From DATHAP01 sp963762865 (GTDB taxonomy: Bacteria > Actinomycetota > Actinomycetes > JACCUZ01), in the NCBI GenBank assembly GCA_963762865.1, contig CAVXNC010000011.1, positions 62,001 through 126,000 of the forward strand: a stretch of DNA of 64,000 bases. The letters run 5' to 3'. The translations under genes and the position numbers were made by a program. Shown here one piece after another: positions 35,147 to 43,533 of this stretch (position 1 is the first letter of the stretch; each line of letters starts with the position of its first letter). The notes beneath the pieces are model-generated. The model saw only the letters and a list, made by a program, of their open reading frames with translations. It did not search any database and was not told where the DNA came from.

Positions 35147-36289
35147 TCACCCGACCAGCAGGGGCACCTCGACCTCGGCGGCGGTCAGGCCGCCGTGCAT
35201 GCCGATGAGCGCGAGCACGCTGGCCGGCTGGACGCGGGAGTCCGCGAGGTTGCGGTCGCCGACGGCCGCGCAGACCACGTCGCCGATCCTGGCCCGGGCG
35301 TCGTCGCACACCGTCGGCCCGAAGAGCCCGGTCGTGATTGCCTCGTCCTTCGAGCCGACCCAGAAGGAGCCGCCGATCGTCGCCCGCCAGGCCGCGACCA
35401 CGTCGTCGGTCGCGCCGGGCCGGGTGTAGACGTGCACCCCGCGCAGGTCGCCGCCGACCAGCTCGACTCCCTCGTCCAGCACCGGCGTCGTCGCCACGTC
35501 CCAGCGGTCCGCCGGCGCGATGTCCACCATCCCGTGGTCGGACGTGACGAGCAGGGTGGTGCCTCGCGGCAGCCCGTCGGCGAGCTGCTCGACGAAGGCG
35601 TCGACCGCCCGCAGCTCGGCCCGCCACGCGGCGCTCCGGCAGCCCTGGCGGTGGCCCGTCCCGTCGAGGTCGCCGTAGTAGACGTAGATCAGGGACCGGC
35701 CGGTGCTCCGTACGGCAGCGATCGTCTCCGTGACTCGCTCGCCGACCGACTCGGCGGGCGCGTAGCGACCGCCGCGCAGCCCCGACTGGGTGAGGCCGTC
35801 GCCGTCGAACCGCTTGGGCCCGACCCGGGTGACCGCGACCCCGGCAGCCGCCGCGCGTTCGAAGGCGGTCGGCTTTGGCTGCAGCATGCTCAGGTCCACC
35901 GGCGACGGCAGTGCGAGGGTGAAGACCTGCGACCGGTCGGGCAGGCGCATCAGCAGCCCGGTGATGCCGTGCTCCCCGGGCGTCAGGCCGGTGCCCAGCG
36001 AGGTCAGCGCGATCGGTGTCGTGGTCGGGAAGACCGAGGTGATGGTCCGGCTGCCCGGCCGCTGACGCAGCGCGGTCATGAAGGGCGCCTCGGCCGCATG
36101 CTCCTCGAGTGCGTCGGCGCCGAGCCCGTCGACCAGGACGAGCACCACCTGGTCGGAGACGTCGAGGGGCAGCCCCAGCCGGGCGGCGGCCTCCGGGGGT
36201 CCCTCGACGCCGAGCCCGCGCAGCACGGCGGGCAGCACCTCGGCCAGCGAGCCCGAGCCGTAGTCCGGCAGCCGCAGCCCCGCCGTCAC
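35147..36289 (-). CDS. Alkaline phosphatase-superfamily nucleotide pyrophosphatase/phosphodiesterase
   Basis: A 380-residue protein of the type I phosphodiesterase/nucleotide pyrophosphatase (NPP-like) family. VLVLVDGLGADAL contains the first metal-binding Asp (about residue 54), SVFPTTTPIALTSLGTG the nucleophilic Thr (about 89-91), and TSDHGMVDIAP the second metal site with His. No signal peptide, so it is cytoplasmic. GTG 36289 lies seven bases after the DUF5998 stop, indicating co-transcription. Substrate unknown. Confidence 0.9.
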   Translation of the reverse strand: MTAGLRLPDYGSGSLAEVLPAVLRGLGVEGPPEAAARLGLPLDVSDQVVLVLVDGLGADALEEHAAEAPFMTALRQRPGSRTITSVFPTTTPIALTSLGTGLTPGEHGITGLLMRLPDRSQVFTLALPSPVDLSMLQPKPTAFERAAAAGVAVTRVGPKRFDGDGLTQSGLRGGRYAPAESVGERVTETIAAVRSTGRSLIYVYYGDLDGTGHRQGCRSAAWRAELRAVDAFVEQLADGLPRGTTLLVTSDHGMVDIAPADRWDVATTPVLDEGVELVGGDLRGVHVYTRPGATDDVVAAWRATIGGSFWVGSKDEAITTGLFGPTVCDDARARIGDVVCAAVGDRNLADSRVQPASVLALIGMHGGLTAAEVEVPLLVG

Positions 36290-36296
36290 GCCGGCG

Positions 36297-36878
36297 TCAG
36301 TGCGCGGTCGCGCGAGACAGGGCTGCGGCGAAGCCGAGCATCCGGGTCACGGCGTCGGCGCCCTCGGCCGCCTCGCTGACCCGCAGCGCGATGTCGTCGG
36401 CGGATGCCGTGCCGGTGTAACCGTGGTCGGCCTCGCAGTCCGGGTCCCCGCACGCGGCCGGCTCCAGGTCGAGGCGGCTGACCGCCCCCCACCCGATGGT
36501 GACGGTGACCTCCTGCGGCGGCAGCCCGCCGTTGTAGCGCGTCGGGTCCGTCACCACCCGGTTGACCACGACCGAGCGGATCGACGAGAGCGGGACCGCT
36601 TCGGTGGAGGTCGTGACGTACGGCGCCGGCGTGACCGAGTCCGCGGGGTGGTCGTCGGCGTGGCTGAGCACCAGGCGGCCGGGTGTCAGGACCAGCACGG
36701 TGATGTGGCGACGTACCTCCTCGGAGTCGAAGGTCGTCTCCTGGTGCACGACGAACGCCTCGATCTTCTCCCCCGCGACGGCAGCGTCGACCGCCTCGGC
36801 CACCAGCTCGGGGTAGTAGCCGGCGTGGTCGATGGCGGCCCGCAGGCCGGCCAGCGAGGTGTCGGTCATGCGTTCCAT
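36297..36878 (-). CDS. DUF5998-family protein
   Basis: A 193-residue soluble protein of an actinobacterial family with unknown function. Conserved-looking features are HAGYYPELVAEAVDAAVAGE near the N-terminus, FVVHQETTFDSEEVRRHITVLVLTPGRLV in a strand-rich middle, and a C-terminal CGDPDCEADHGYTG that could bind a metal. ATG 36878 (MERMTD) or ATG 36869 (MTDTS) are both possible; AAGGATGG suits either poorly. Follows the GNAT/acyl-CoA synthetase gene by 21 bp, in the same order as in Streptomyces. Confidence 0.9.
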   Translation of the reverse strand: MERMTDTSLAGLRAAIDHAGYYPELVAEAVDAAVAGEKIEAFVVHQETTFDSEEVRRHITVLVLTPGRLVLSHADDHPADSVTPAPYVTTSTEAVPLSSIRSVVVNRVVTDPTRYNGGLPPQEVTVTIGWGAVSRLDLEPAACGDPDCEADHGYTGTASADDIALRVSEAAEGADAVTRMLGFAAALSRATAH

Positions 36879-36899
36879 CCTTGCACCCGCCGGGCAGGA

Positions 36900-39560
36900 T
36901 CAGCCGGGCAGCGCCCGGGCACCGCGCTCGGTACGGCCGGGGGTGGCCGTGAGCCGCCCGGTCGCCGCCAGGACGCTGGCGCCGTCCGGGGCCGCGATCA
37001 CCGGGTTGAGCTCGAGCGCGGCCAGCTCCGGGAGGTCGTCGGCCAGGCGGGCCACCCGGGCGAGCAGGTCCTCGAGCGCGCCCAGGTCGGCGCCCGGCCC
37101 GCCGGGAGGCCCGAGCAGCAGCGGGAAGGCCCGCACCGAGCGGACCATCTCGGCCAGGTCCGTGTCGGTCAGCGGCGGCACGGCGTAGGCGCGGTCACCG
37201 AGCAGGTCGGTCGCCATCCCCCCGAGCCCGAAGGACACGACCGGCCCGAAGAGCGGGTCCTCGACGGTCGCGAGCCGGCAGGCGACCCCGGTGGGCGCCA
37301 TCCGCTGCACCGCGAAGGGACCGACCTCGCCGAGCCGCTCCCGCTGCGCCGCATATGCGGAGCGCAGCTCGATCTCGTCGTCGATGTCGAGCCGCACGCC
37401 GCCGAGCTCGCGCCGGTGCCGCAGGTGCGGGGCGGTGGCCTTGAGAGCGACCGGGTAGCCGAGCTGTTCGGCGGCGGTCACGGCCGCGTCGGCTGTCGCG
37501 GCGTCGCGCTGGTCCCAGAGCCGGATGCCGTAGCAGTCGAGCAGGCGGGTCAGCTCGGTGTGGTCGAGCTCGCGGTCGCCGTCGGCGCCGTCACCGGGTG
37601 CCGCGAGCAGCTCGGCGACCAGCGCCCGGGCGCCCCTCACGTCGAGGCCGGCCGGCACGACGGTGTGCCCCGCGGGGGTGGCGCGCCACGCGGCGTAGGT
37701 GGTGGCGGCCGCGAGCGCGCGCACCGCGTCCTCCGGGGTGGGATAGGACGGTACGGAGCCACGGCCGGACTCGTCCTGCAGATCGTCGGGGATCCCCGGC
37801 ATGCCGAGGAAGCTGGAGACGACGGTCTTGCCGTGCTGCCCGGACCCGGCGGCGCGGGCCAGGACGTCGGCGACCTCGGCGTCGCGGGTCCGCAGCGGCG
37901 GGATGAAGAGCGCGACGACCGAGTCGACCTCGTCGGATGAGAAGGCCGTGTCGAGTGCAGCCGCGAAGTCGTCGGGTCCGGCGTCGGCGGCCAGGATCGT
38001 GGCGGTCGCCGGCTGGAGGCCGGCCTCCTCGCACGCGTCGGCGGCCAGCACGGCGAGCGCGTCGGAGTTGCCGACGACGGCCACCCGCGGCCCGGCCGGC
38101 AGCGGCTGGTTGGCGACCAGCTGCGCCACGTCGAACATCTGGTGGATCGACTCGACCCGGATGACACCCGCGCGCTGGAAGAGCGCGTCGACAGCGGCTG
38201 CCGGGGCGTGGCTGGTCCGGACCAGGTGGCCGTGCGGCGCGGTGCCCCGGTAGCGGCCGGACTTCACCACGACGACCGGCTTCTTGCGCGACAGCCGTCG
38301 GGCGATGCGACTGAACTTGCGCGGGTTGCCCAGCGACTCGAGGTAGAGCATCACGGCCTCGGTCGCGTCGTCCTCCTCCCAGTACTGCATGAGGTCGTTG
38401 CCGCTGACATCGATGCGGTTGCCCGCGTTGGCGAACGTGGACAGACCGAGGTTGCGGCGTACGGCGTAGTCGAGGAGCGCCACGCCCAACGCACCGGACT
38501 GGGAGAAGAAGCCGATCCGACCGCGGCGCGGCATGAGAGGCGACAGCGAGGCGTTCAGCTCGAACGCGGGGTCGGTGTTGAGAACGCCGAAGGAGCTGGG
38601 GCCGAGGACTCGCATCCCCGATCCACGGGCCAGCGCGACGAGCCGGCGCTGCCGCTCGGCGCCCTCGTCACCCGTCTCGGCGAAACCCGTCGAGATGACG
38701 ACGAGACTGTGCACACCTTTGGCCGCGCAGTCGGCGACGACCTGTTCGACCTGGTCGGCGGGCACGGCGACGACGGCCAGGTCGACGTCACCGTCGAGGT
38801 CGGTGACGCGCGGCCGGGCCGGCACGCCCTCGACGACGTCGGCGTGCGGGTTGACGGCATGGACGGTGCCGGTGAACCCGCCGTCGACAAGGTGGCGCAG
38901 CACCGCGCTCCCGACGGACTGGCTCGACCGGCTGGCACCGATGACCGCGACAGAGCGGGGCTCCAGGAGCCGCTGGACCGAGGCGGCCTCGGAGCGGTGC
39001 TCCCGCGAGTAAGTGACGGCGCGCGAGTTCTCGGTCGGCTCGAGGTCGAAGGACAGCCGCACGACGCCGTCCTCGAACTCGTGGTCGACGACGTAGCCGG
39101 CCTCCTCGAAGACGTGCAGCATCTTGCGGTTCGCGGGCAGCACGTCGGCGACGAAGGTGGAGATGCCGCGCTCGCGGGCGGCGGCCGCGATGTGCTCGAG
39201 GAAGATCGAGCCGATGCCGCGGCCCTGGTGCGCGTCCTCGATGTTGAAGGCGACCTCGGCGCTGCTCTTGTCGAGGCGCTCGTAGCGGACGACGCCGATC
39301 ATCTCGTCGCCGATGGTCGCGATCAGCGCCGCGCGGTCGTGGTGGTCGACGACGGTGAAGCGCTCGACGTCCTTCGGTGACAGCTCGCGGTAGAGGGAGA
39401 AGAACCGGAAGTAGATGGTCTCGTCGGAGAGCCGGGACTGGAAGCGCCGGAGGCGGTCCGCGTCGTCCGGGCGGATGGGCCGCAGGTGGGCCGTGCCGCC
39501 GTCGCGCAGGACGATGTCGGCCTCCCAGTGCGCCGGGTAGTCCTGCTCGCCCTCAGCCAC
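36900..39560 (-). CDS. Bifunctional GNAT acetyltransferase / acyl-CoA synthetase (ADP-forming-like)
   Basis: About 886 residues in one frame. An N-terminal GNAT domain (about residues 15-165; HQGRGIGSIFLEHIAAAARERG is the acetyl-CoA loop) is followed by a CoA-binding Rossmann domain (SVAVIGASRSSQSVGSAVLRHL, about 205), a succinyl-CoA-ligase-like domain (GRIGFFSQSGALGVALLDYA) and a C-terminal ATP-grasp-type region. Such fusions include protein lysine acyltransferases of the Pat family, which regulate acyl-CoA synthetases; GNAT-first order is the type II layout. It may be catalytically inactive as a ligase. GTG 39560 has GGTGGG eight bases upstream; GTG 39569 and ATG 39626 are alternatives. Its promoter region carries DnaA-box-like sites. 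Confidence 0.88.
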   Translation of the reverse strand: MAEGEQDYPAHWEADIVLRDGGTAHLRPIRPDDADRLRRFQSRLSDETIYFRFFSLYRELSPKDVERFTVVDHHDRAALIATIGDEMIGVVRYERLDKSSAEVAFNIEDAHQGRGIGSIFLEHIAAAARERGISTFVADVLPANRKMLHVFEEAGYVVDHEFEDGVVRLSFDLEPTENSRAVTYSREHRSEAASVQRLLEPRSVAVIGASRSSQSVGSAVLRHLVDGGFTGTVHAVNPHADVVEGVPARPRVTDLDGDVDLAVVAVPADQVEQVVADCAAKGVHSLVVISTGFAETGDEGAERQRRLVALARGSGMRVLGPSSFGVLNTDPAFELNASLSPLMPRRGRIGFFSQSGALGVALLDYAVRRNLGLSTFANAGNRIDVSGNDLMQYWEEDDATEAVMLYLESLGNPRKFSRIARRLSRKKPVVVVKSGRYRGTAPHGHLVRTSHAPAAAVDALFQRAGVIRVESIHQMFDVAQLVANQPLPAGPRVAVVGNSDALAVLAADACEEAGLQPATATILAADAGPDDFAAALDTAFSSDEVDSVVALFIPPLRTRDAEVADVLARAAGSGQHGKTVVSSFLGMPGIPDDLQDESGRGSVPSYPTPEDAVRALAAATTYAAWRATPAGHTVVPAGLDVRGARALVAELLAAPGDGADGDRELDHTELTRLLDCYGIRLWDQRDAATADAAVTAAEQLGYPVALKATAPHLRHRRELGGVRLDIDDEIELRSAYAAQRERLGEVGPFAVQRMAPTGVACRLATVEDPLFGPVVSFGLGGMATDLLGDRAYAVPPLTDTDLAEMVRSVRAFPLLLGPPGGPGADLGALEDLLARVARLADDLPELAALELNPVIAAPDGASVLAATGRLTATPGRTERGARALPG

Positions 39561-39884
39561 CGTCCTCACCCACCGCCGTCGTCCACCCGTCGAGGCTATC
39601 GAGACCTCGACTTCGGCGGTGAACATGCACGTTTCGGTGACGGCCTGTGGATAAGAATCCGTTGTCCACAAACGGTTTCCGGTACGTCGCCGACGTGCTG
39701 TCTCGGTGGGGGTTGTGTCCGACCCCCTGGCTGCGGGCGAACACCCGGTCCCCCACCCCCGGACGGCACCACCCGGGGCGCCGGCGGACATCCCCACGTC
39801 ATCGTCACCACCGACGACCAGACCCTGTTGCCCGCCGACAACCCCGACCGGCCCAACGGGTCACCGGGCGCCGTGCCGGCGGTC
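39561..39884. other. Intergenic region with DnaA-box pair and a decayed coding fragment
   Basis: About 320 bp between two minus-strand genes. At 39646-39670 two DnaA-box-like 9-mers face each other. From about 39690 to 39890 a plus-strand frame reads ...HPHVIVTTDDQTLLPAD..., which recalls the region before the HNH domain in DUF222/13E12-type proteins. It has neither a start nor an HNH motif, so it could be a remnant. No other gene is supportable. Confidence 0.35.
39646..39670. promoter_or_regulatory. Inverted pair of DnaA-box-like 9-mers
   Basis: TGTGGATAA (39646-39654) is the reverse complement of TTATCCACA, the classical DnaA box. TTGTCCACA (39662-39670), the form common in high-GC actinobacteria, faces it after a seven-base spacer. 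The pair lies 86-110 bp upstream of the GNAT/acyl-CoA synthetase start. It is too small for an origin (dnaA, dnaN and AT-rich clusters are absent), so a DnaA-regulated promoter or titration site is more likely. Confidence 0.6.
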
Positions 39885-40313
39885 CTAGTTCGCGATGGCG
39901 TCACCGATGATGATCGCCACGAGCGCGACCGCTGCAACGATCGCCACCGCAAGCGCAGCGGTGGCCATGCCGGTGCGCTCGCCAGAGGTTCGTGATCGCC
40001 ACGCGATCACCGCCGCAGCAGCGGCGAGCGGCAAGGTGAGACCCGCCCAGAACACCAGCACCGATGCCAGGCCAACGATCGCGAGCACCAGGGCACTGAC
40101 GGCGCCGCCCTTCGGAACGACGAAGGTGAACAGTGCCGTTGAGACGACGAGAGAGATCAGCAGCACGATCAGCCACTCGCCGACCTGGAGTTCACCGTCT
40201 TCGCTGTAGCCGGGGATCATCATGAGCATGTGCGCGACCGCCGCCACCGCCGCGATGAGCAGGTAGCGGGTGCGCGTTAGCGTGGGCGGCAGCAGGGCCG
40301 AGGCTGTTGTCAT
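39885..40313 (-). CDS. Hypothetical four-helix membrane protein (142 aa)
   Basis: A 142-residue hydrophobic protein with four predicted transmembrane segments (around residues 15-32, 45-63, 72-95 and 112-135). The loop PGYSEDGELQVGEW after the first helix faces outward or inward uncertainly. ATG 40313 (MTTASALLPP) is preferred to a GTG nine bases upstream. No domain recognised; the pattern of small four-helix proteins is common in actinobacterial accessory regions. Third-position G/C bias is weaker than in the core genes, fitting recent acquisition or relaxed selection. Confidence 0.7.
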   Translation of the reverse strand: MTTASALLPPTLTRTRYLLIAAVAAVAHMLMMIPGYSEDGELQVGEWLIVLLISLVVSTALFTFVVPKGGAVSALVLAIVGLASVLVFWAGLTLPLAAAAAVIAWRSRTSGERTGMATAALAVAIVAAVALVAIIIGDAIAN

Positions 40314-40681
40314 GACGGGCACCGTAGGCGGTCACGCGCGCTGGGATGATGAGTAAGGCGCTTTGCGTCAGTACGTGTCCATTGGCCACGTCGGGGTGTT
40401 CGGCCCTTTCCCGGGGTCACCGCGAGGTAGTGCCGGATCAGCCGGCTCGGGAGCGGCACCTACCGAGCGGTTGTCCACGGAGACGTTTCCCGGAAACGTC
40501 GTGGCTGACTCTGTGACACATCTGCGACTGGTGAGGCCCCGCAAGCGAATTAGTCACCTCGCAAGGCGCACTGGCACCAGATGTGTCGCGGGGTCAGCGG
40601 GCGTGGCAACCCCACAGAGTGCCGGTTCTGGCTCGGTCGTGCCAGCCGCCGAGCGGTGTCCCGGAACGGCACACAGGTTCG
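40314..40681. other. Gene-free region holding repeat element copy 1
   Basis: A 368-bp gap. GACGTTTCC-C-GGAAACGTC (40482-40500) is a perfect 19-bp palindrome, followed after four bases by the 93-bp repeat. Homology to the second locus begins upstream at GGTTGTCCACGG (about 40469), so the full unit is about 130 bp. The flanks (40323-40465 and 40600-40681) show no ORF or hairpin of note. Confidence 0.6.
40505..40597 (+). repeat. 93-bp inverted-repeat element, copy 1
   Basis: Starts CTGACTCTGTGACACATCTG and ends CAGATGTGTCGCGGGGTCAG; the ends are inverted repeats matching at 17 of 20 positions, so the element can fold into a long hairpin. A second copy (45891-45983, opposite strand) is exactly the same length and identical at 77 of 93 positions by eye. 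It is too short to encode a protein. The best reading is a MITE- or REP-like mobile or regulatory element spread by an enzyme encoded elsewhere. Confidence 0.8.
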
Positions 40682-41323
40682 TCAACCGGTGTGGGGTGTC
40701 CGCCGCAGCGCACCGAACGGGATGATGACGAACAGGGCGAGCACCAGATAGCCGGACACGGCCACAAGCGGCAGGAAGAGCCCGAGAATGATCAGGAGCA
40801 CGTAGACGCCCAGTGTCGGAGTGAGCCGCTTGGTCAGCGTTTGCACGTCCTCATCGGCCAGGTCTGGTTTCACCAGGTGCGCCTTCACGGCGTAGCGCCA
40901 CAAGACCGAGATGACTGTCAGGCACAGCAGCAGGCTGATGCCGAAGAAGGTCGCCGCGACGCGGTCGGCCCCCTCGTCACCGCTGAACTCACCCAACACC
41001 TTCGTCGGGAAGGGCAGGAAGGACACAAATAGCAGGAGTAGAAGATTCAGCCTCATGAGTACCGACGTGGCGTGGTCGAGGTATTCGGTGATGACGGTGT
41101 GGGCGAGCCACACCGCGCCGATGGTCGCGAAGGCGACCAAGTAGGCGAGGTAGGCGGGCCACTCCTCGACGAGTGCCTTCAGCAGGTCCTCCTCCGACCC
41201 GGCTGGTACAGCGACCTCGAGAATGAGCAGTGTGATCGCGATGGCGAACACGCCGTCGCTGAACGCCTCCATGCGTCCCGTTCGGTAGCCCGCTACCCCA
41301 CCGCGCTCATCGCCTTCAGCCAT
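40682..41323 (-). CDS. TMEM175-family (DUF1211) potassium channel-like protein
   Basis: A 213-residue membrane protein with six predicted transmembrane segments. The first carries RMEAFSDGVFAIAITLLILEV, the (R/K)xxxFSDG signature of the bacterial TMEM175/DUF1211 family of leak-type K+ channels. The second segment region EWPAYLAYLVAFATIGAVWLAH also fits. ATG 41323 (MAEGDERGGVAGYRTGRMEAF) is chosen; the longer frame adds a basic stretch with no support. Accessory gene without an operon partner; the stop lies 84 bp after the repeat element. Confidence 0.92.
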   Translation of the reverse strand: MAEGDERGGVAGYRTGRMEAFSDGVFAIAITLLILEVAVPAGSEEDLLKALVEEWPAYLAYLVAFATIGAVWLAHTVITEYLDHATSVLMRLNLLLLLFVSFLPFPTKVLGEFSGDEGADRVAATFFGISLLLCLTVISVLWRYAVKAHLVKPDLADEDVQTLTKRLTPTLGVYVLLIILGLFLPLVAVSGYLVLALFVIIPFGALRRTPHTG

Positions 41324-41440
41324 CCGAAAATCATGGCAGCCTCGGCCCCGCACGGACGGTATGACCCCGCCGAGCCGCAACCGCGTCGCCTGTTTGGCGG
41401 CTGTCGGCGCGCGGATCCTGCTCGGGAGGTAAGGCGGCGG

Positions 41441-41695
41441 CTACGCAGAGGCGTCGGAGCTGACCGACATCACTTGCCGCGCGCGCACCAGGTAGTGCAC
41501 GCGCAGCGCGTAGCCGTAGGAACCGCGCACGTTCTCGGTCTGGCGGGTGACGGTGACCAGCCCGGCGTCGGCCAGGGCCTCGATGGGTCGGCGCCGACGT
41601 CCGTCGTAGCGGTGGACCCGGTCGGGTTCGGCGAGCACAGCTGCCAGGATCGCGCTTGCGGCCGTGGTGGCGTGCGCGGGGACGGGCCCGGACAT
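41441..41695 (-). CDS. Small hypothetical protein (84 aa), winged-helix-like
   Basis: An 84-residue protein from ATG 41695. The middle RRPIEALADAGLVTVTRQTENVRG looks like the recognition helix and wing of a winged-helix fold, followed by a YGYALRVHYLVRARQV strand, but this is a weak structural impression. The ATG overlaps the stop of a 17-codon upstream ORF (TGATG). Divergent from an XRE-type regulator gene 200 bp away; the two may form a small regulatory unit. Confidence 0.5.
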   Translation of the reverse strand: MSGPVPAHATTAASAILAAVLAEPDRVHRYDGRRRRPIEALADAGLVTVTRQTENVRGSYGYALRVHYLVRARQVMSVSSDASA

Positions 41696-41748
41696 CAGCC
41701 GGTGCCCGTTGTCTGCCCGGCGGCCTGCATTCCTGACTCCTTCGTCAT
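41695..41748 (-). CDS. 17-codon ORF coupled to the 84-aa gene
   Basis: ATG 41748 to TGA 41695-41697 encodes MTKESGMQAAGQTTGTG. An internal ATG (41730) has AAGGAG six bases upstream, the best ribosome site in the area. The stop overlaps the start of the 84-aa gene (TGATG), a typical coupling arrangement. It could be a leader peptide or the displaced N-terminus of a longer ancestral gene. Confidence 0.35.
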   Translation of the reverse strand: MTKESGMQAAGQTTGTG

Positions 41749-41911
41749 TGTGTCAATTCGGGGTCGCGTCGCGCGGCGGTCGCTCCACGACCTACGCGCG
41801 AGAGCCTGGGGACAGGTACCCGTCAGCGCGATGGTGTGTCATTCAAGGTTTGTGTCGTTGGCGCTCGGACACCGAGTCGACTCCGAAGTCTCACCGACGA
41901 GTCAGCGGGGG

Positions 41912-41930
41912 CATAATGCCGATACGGCAT
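41912..41930 (+). promoter_or_regulatory. Palindrome over the -10 region of the XRE regulator gene
   Basis: CATAAT (41912-41917) matches the -10 consensus at five of six positions. It runs into ATGCCG-ATA-CGGCAT (41916-41930), a perfect 15-bp palindrome ending 20 bp before the GTG start. A palindrome overlapping the promoter of a small HTH protein gene is a usual autoregulatory operator. No good -35 is seen. Confidence 0.5.
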
Positions 41931-41949
41931 AGCGAGACGGACAGCCACG

Positions 41950-42228
41950 GTGTCAGATGACGACAAGGGGCCTCGCCAGGACGACTACGTCGCCCGCGAG
42001 CGTGGCGCCGACGCGCTCATCCGCCGGGCTCGGGCGGAGAAGGGCTGGACCCAGGAAGATCTCGCCCGCGCGATGCGCCAGCACGGCTTCCGGTGGAGCC
42101 AGAGCACCGTCGCCCGCGTCGAAGGCGGGCAACGGCCCATGCTGTACACCGAGGCAGCCGCGCTGACCGACCTGCTCGGCATCCACCAGGGCGCGTACTG
42201 GAAGCGCATCGGGCCGCCGCCCGAGTGA
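41950..42228 (+). CDS. XRE-family helix-turn-helix regulator (92 aa)
   Basis: A 92-residue DNA-binding protein. An acidic N-terminus (VSDDDKGPRQDD) precedes a single XRE HTH domain at about residues 22-80: IRRARAEKGWTQEDLARAM is helices 1-2, RWSQSTVARVEGGQRP the recognition helix and turn, and LTDLLGIHQGAYW the last helix. There is no effector domain. Single-domain XRE proteins with palindromic promoters often control mobile elements or toxin pairs, but no toxin or integrase is adjacent. GTG 41950 is the only suitable start. Confidence 0.88.
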   Translation: MSDDDKGPRQDDYVARERGADALIRRARAEKGWTQEDLARAMRQHGFRWSQSTVARVEGGQRPMLYTEAAALTDLLGIHQGAYWKRIGPPPE

Positions 42229-42367
42229 CCTACGGATCGGGGAATCCGTCTCCATGACGAGTCGGTAGCCCGGGGTCATCCCCACGTCCTCGCCAGCTAC
42301 GACCACAGCCGGTCGGCCGGATCGCCTCGCGTCCAGCCCTGTCAGACGTCTGCCGTAGGCAGGACCC

Positions 42368-42901
42368 ATGCGATGGACCGACCTCCAGGAGCAGCAGCCG
42401 CGACTCGGTCAGCTGTCGCACGACCGGCTCCTCTCCCCCGGCGTGCTGCTCGTCGCCAGCATTCGCAAGGACGGCACACCCCGGCTGAGTCCGGTCGAGC
42501 CCTTCGTCCACGACGGCGAGCTGTGGCTGTCGATGATGCTCGGATCGCGCAAGGCCGCCGACCTGCACCGCGACCCGCGGCTCCTGATCCACAGCATTGT
42601 CACGAGCCCGAACGGCGAGGAGGGCGAGGTCAAGCTCCGCGGCACCGCGCAGCCGCGCGACGACCCCGAGTCGCAGCAGCGCTACGCCGACGCGGTCAGC
42701 GCGGCGCTCCCCTGGTCGCCGGACGTCGGGAAGTTCCATCTCTTCGCCGTCGACATCGAGCAGGCGACGTACATCCGCTATGACAACGCCACCGGCGACC
42801 AGCACCTCGCGATCTGGCCGCCGGGCAAGGAGTTCGTCCGGCGCGGCACGTCGGCCACGACCGTCGGCGACGAGGAGCCGGTCCGCGACATCCTCCGCTG
42901 A
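42368..42901 (+). CDS. Pyridoxamine 5'-phosphate oxidase-family protein
   Basis: A 177-residue split-barrel flavin-binding protein. The family pattern is VLLVASIRKDGTPRLSPVEPFVHDGELWLSMMLGSRKAADLHRDPRLLI, split here only by strand breaks (about residues 26-75), with a Lys/Arg-rich cofactor loop GSRKAADL. Family members bind FMN or F420 and act as reductases or stress proteins. Start ATG 42368; the end is convergent with a DinB-family gene. Confidence 0.85.
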   Translation: MRWTDLQEQQPRLGQLSHDRLLSPGVLLVASIRKDGTPRLSPVEPFVHDGELWLSMMLGSRKAADLHRDPRLLIHSIVTSPNGEEGEVKLRGTAQPRDDPESQQRYADAVSAALPWSPDVGKFHLFAVDIEQATYIRYDNATGDQHLAIWPPGKEFVRRGTSATTVGDEEPVRDILR

Positions 42902-42925
42902 TCCGAGGACCGGGCTCAGCGCACG

Positions 42926-43450
42926 TCAGTCGCCGGTCGACCCGTCGACGAGCTCGCGGACGATGTCGATGTGGCCGTTGTGCCGGGCGTTCTCCTCGAC
43001 CAGGTGGTGCACGATCCAACGCAACGGCATCGGCTTGCCGTCGCGCATCGTGTGCACGCCGGTCTTGTCGAGGTCCAGACCGGCGATCAGCTCGTCGTGC
43101 TCGCGGGCCATCGCCCGGTAGTCCTCGACCACGTCTGCCAGCGGCCAGTCCAGCCGGAAGTGGAACTCCCGGTCCGGGTCGTTCTCGTCGTCCGTCCACG
43201 GCCCGATGTCCTCGACACCGAGGAAGCGCCGCTGGATCCACGACCACTCCACCCAGCGCAGGTGACTGACGATCCCCGAGACGGTCATCAGCGGCGAGGT
43301 GGGGATGGGAGCACGCCGGGCGTCCTCGTCCGAAAGCCCCTCGCACTTCATCCACGCCGTCTTGCGGGTGTAGTCGAGCATCGTGAGCAGGGTGCTGCGG
43401 TCGGAGACGTCACCGTTGGCGGGATAGTCCGTGCGCGTGTCATCAGGCAT
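42926..43450 (-). CDS. DinB/DUF664-family protein
   Basis: A 174-residue four-helix-bundle protein of the DinB-like (DUF664) group. Its likely metal-binding histidines are in VSGIVSHLRWVEWSWIQRRF (first His, about residue 63) and PLRWIVHHLVEENARHNGHIDIVRE (His triad region near 150). Family members include mycothiol-dependent thiol transferases common in actinomycetes. ATG 43450. Divergent from psuG with an 83-bp gap. Confidence 0.88.
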   Translation of the reverse strand: MPDDTRTDYPANGDVSDRSTLLTMLDYTRKTAWMKCEGLSDEDARRAPIPTSPLMTVSGIVSHLRWVEWSWIQRRFLGVEDIGPWTDDENDPDREFHFRLDWPLADVVEDYRAMAREHDELIAGLDLDKTGVHTMRDGKPMPLRWIVHHLVEENARHNGHIDIVRELVDGSTGD

Positions 43451-43533
43451 GGGCGCGATCCTGTCCGAACGCGCCGACGGGTGTCGAACTCATTGCCCGG
43501 GCCTCGGGCCGCGCGCCCGGTAGCGTTCGGCGG

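Noticed and set aside
39646..39670. Replication origin
   Set aside because: Only two DnaA-like boxes; no dnaA/dnaN neighbours and no AT-rich unwinding region.
41752..41757. TTGACA -35 element ahead of the 84-aa gene
   Set aside because: No -10 at the right spacing, and it directly abuts the start of the small leader ORF.
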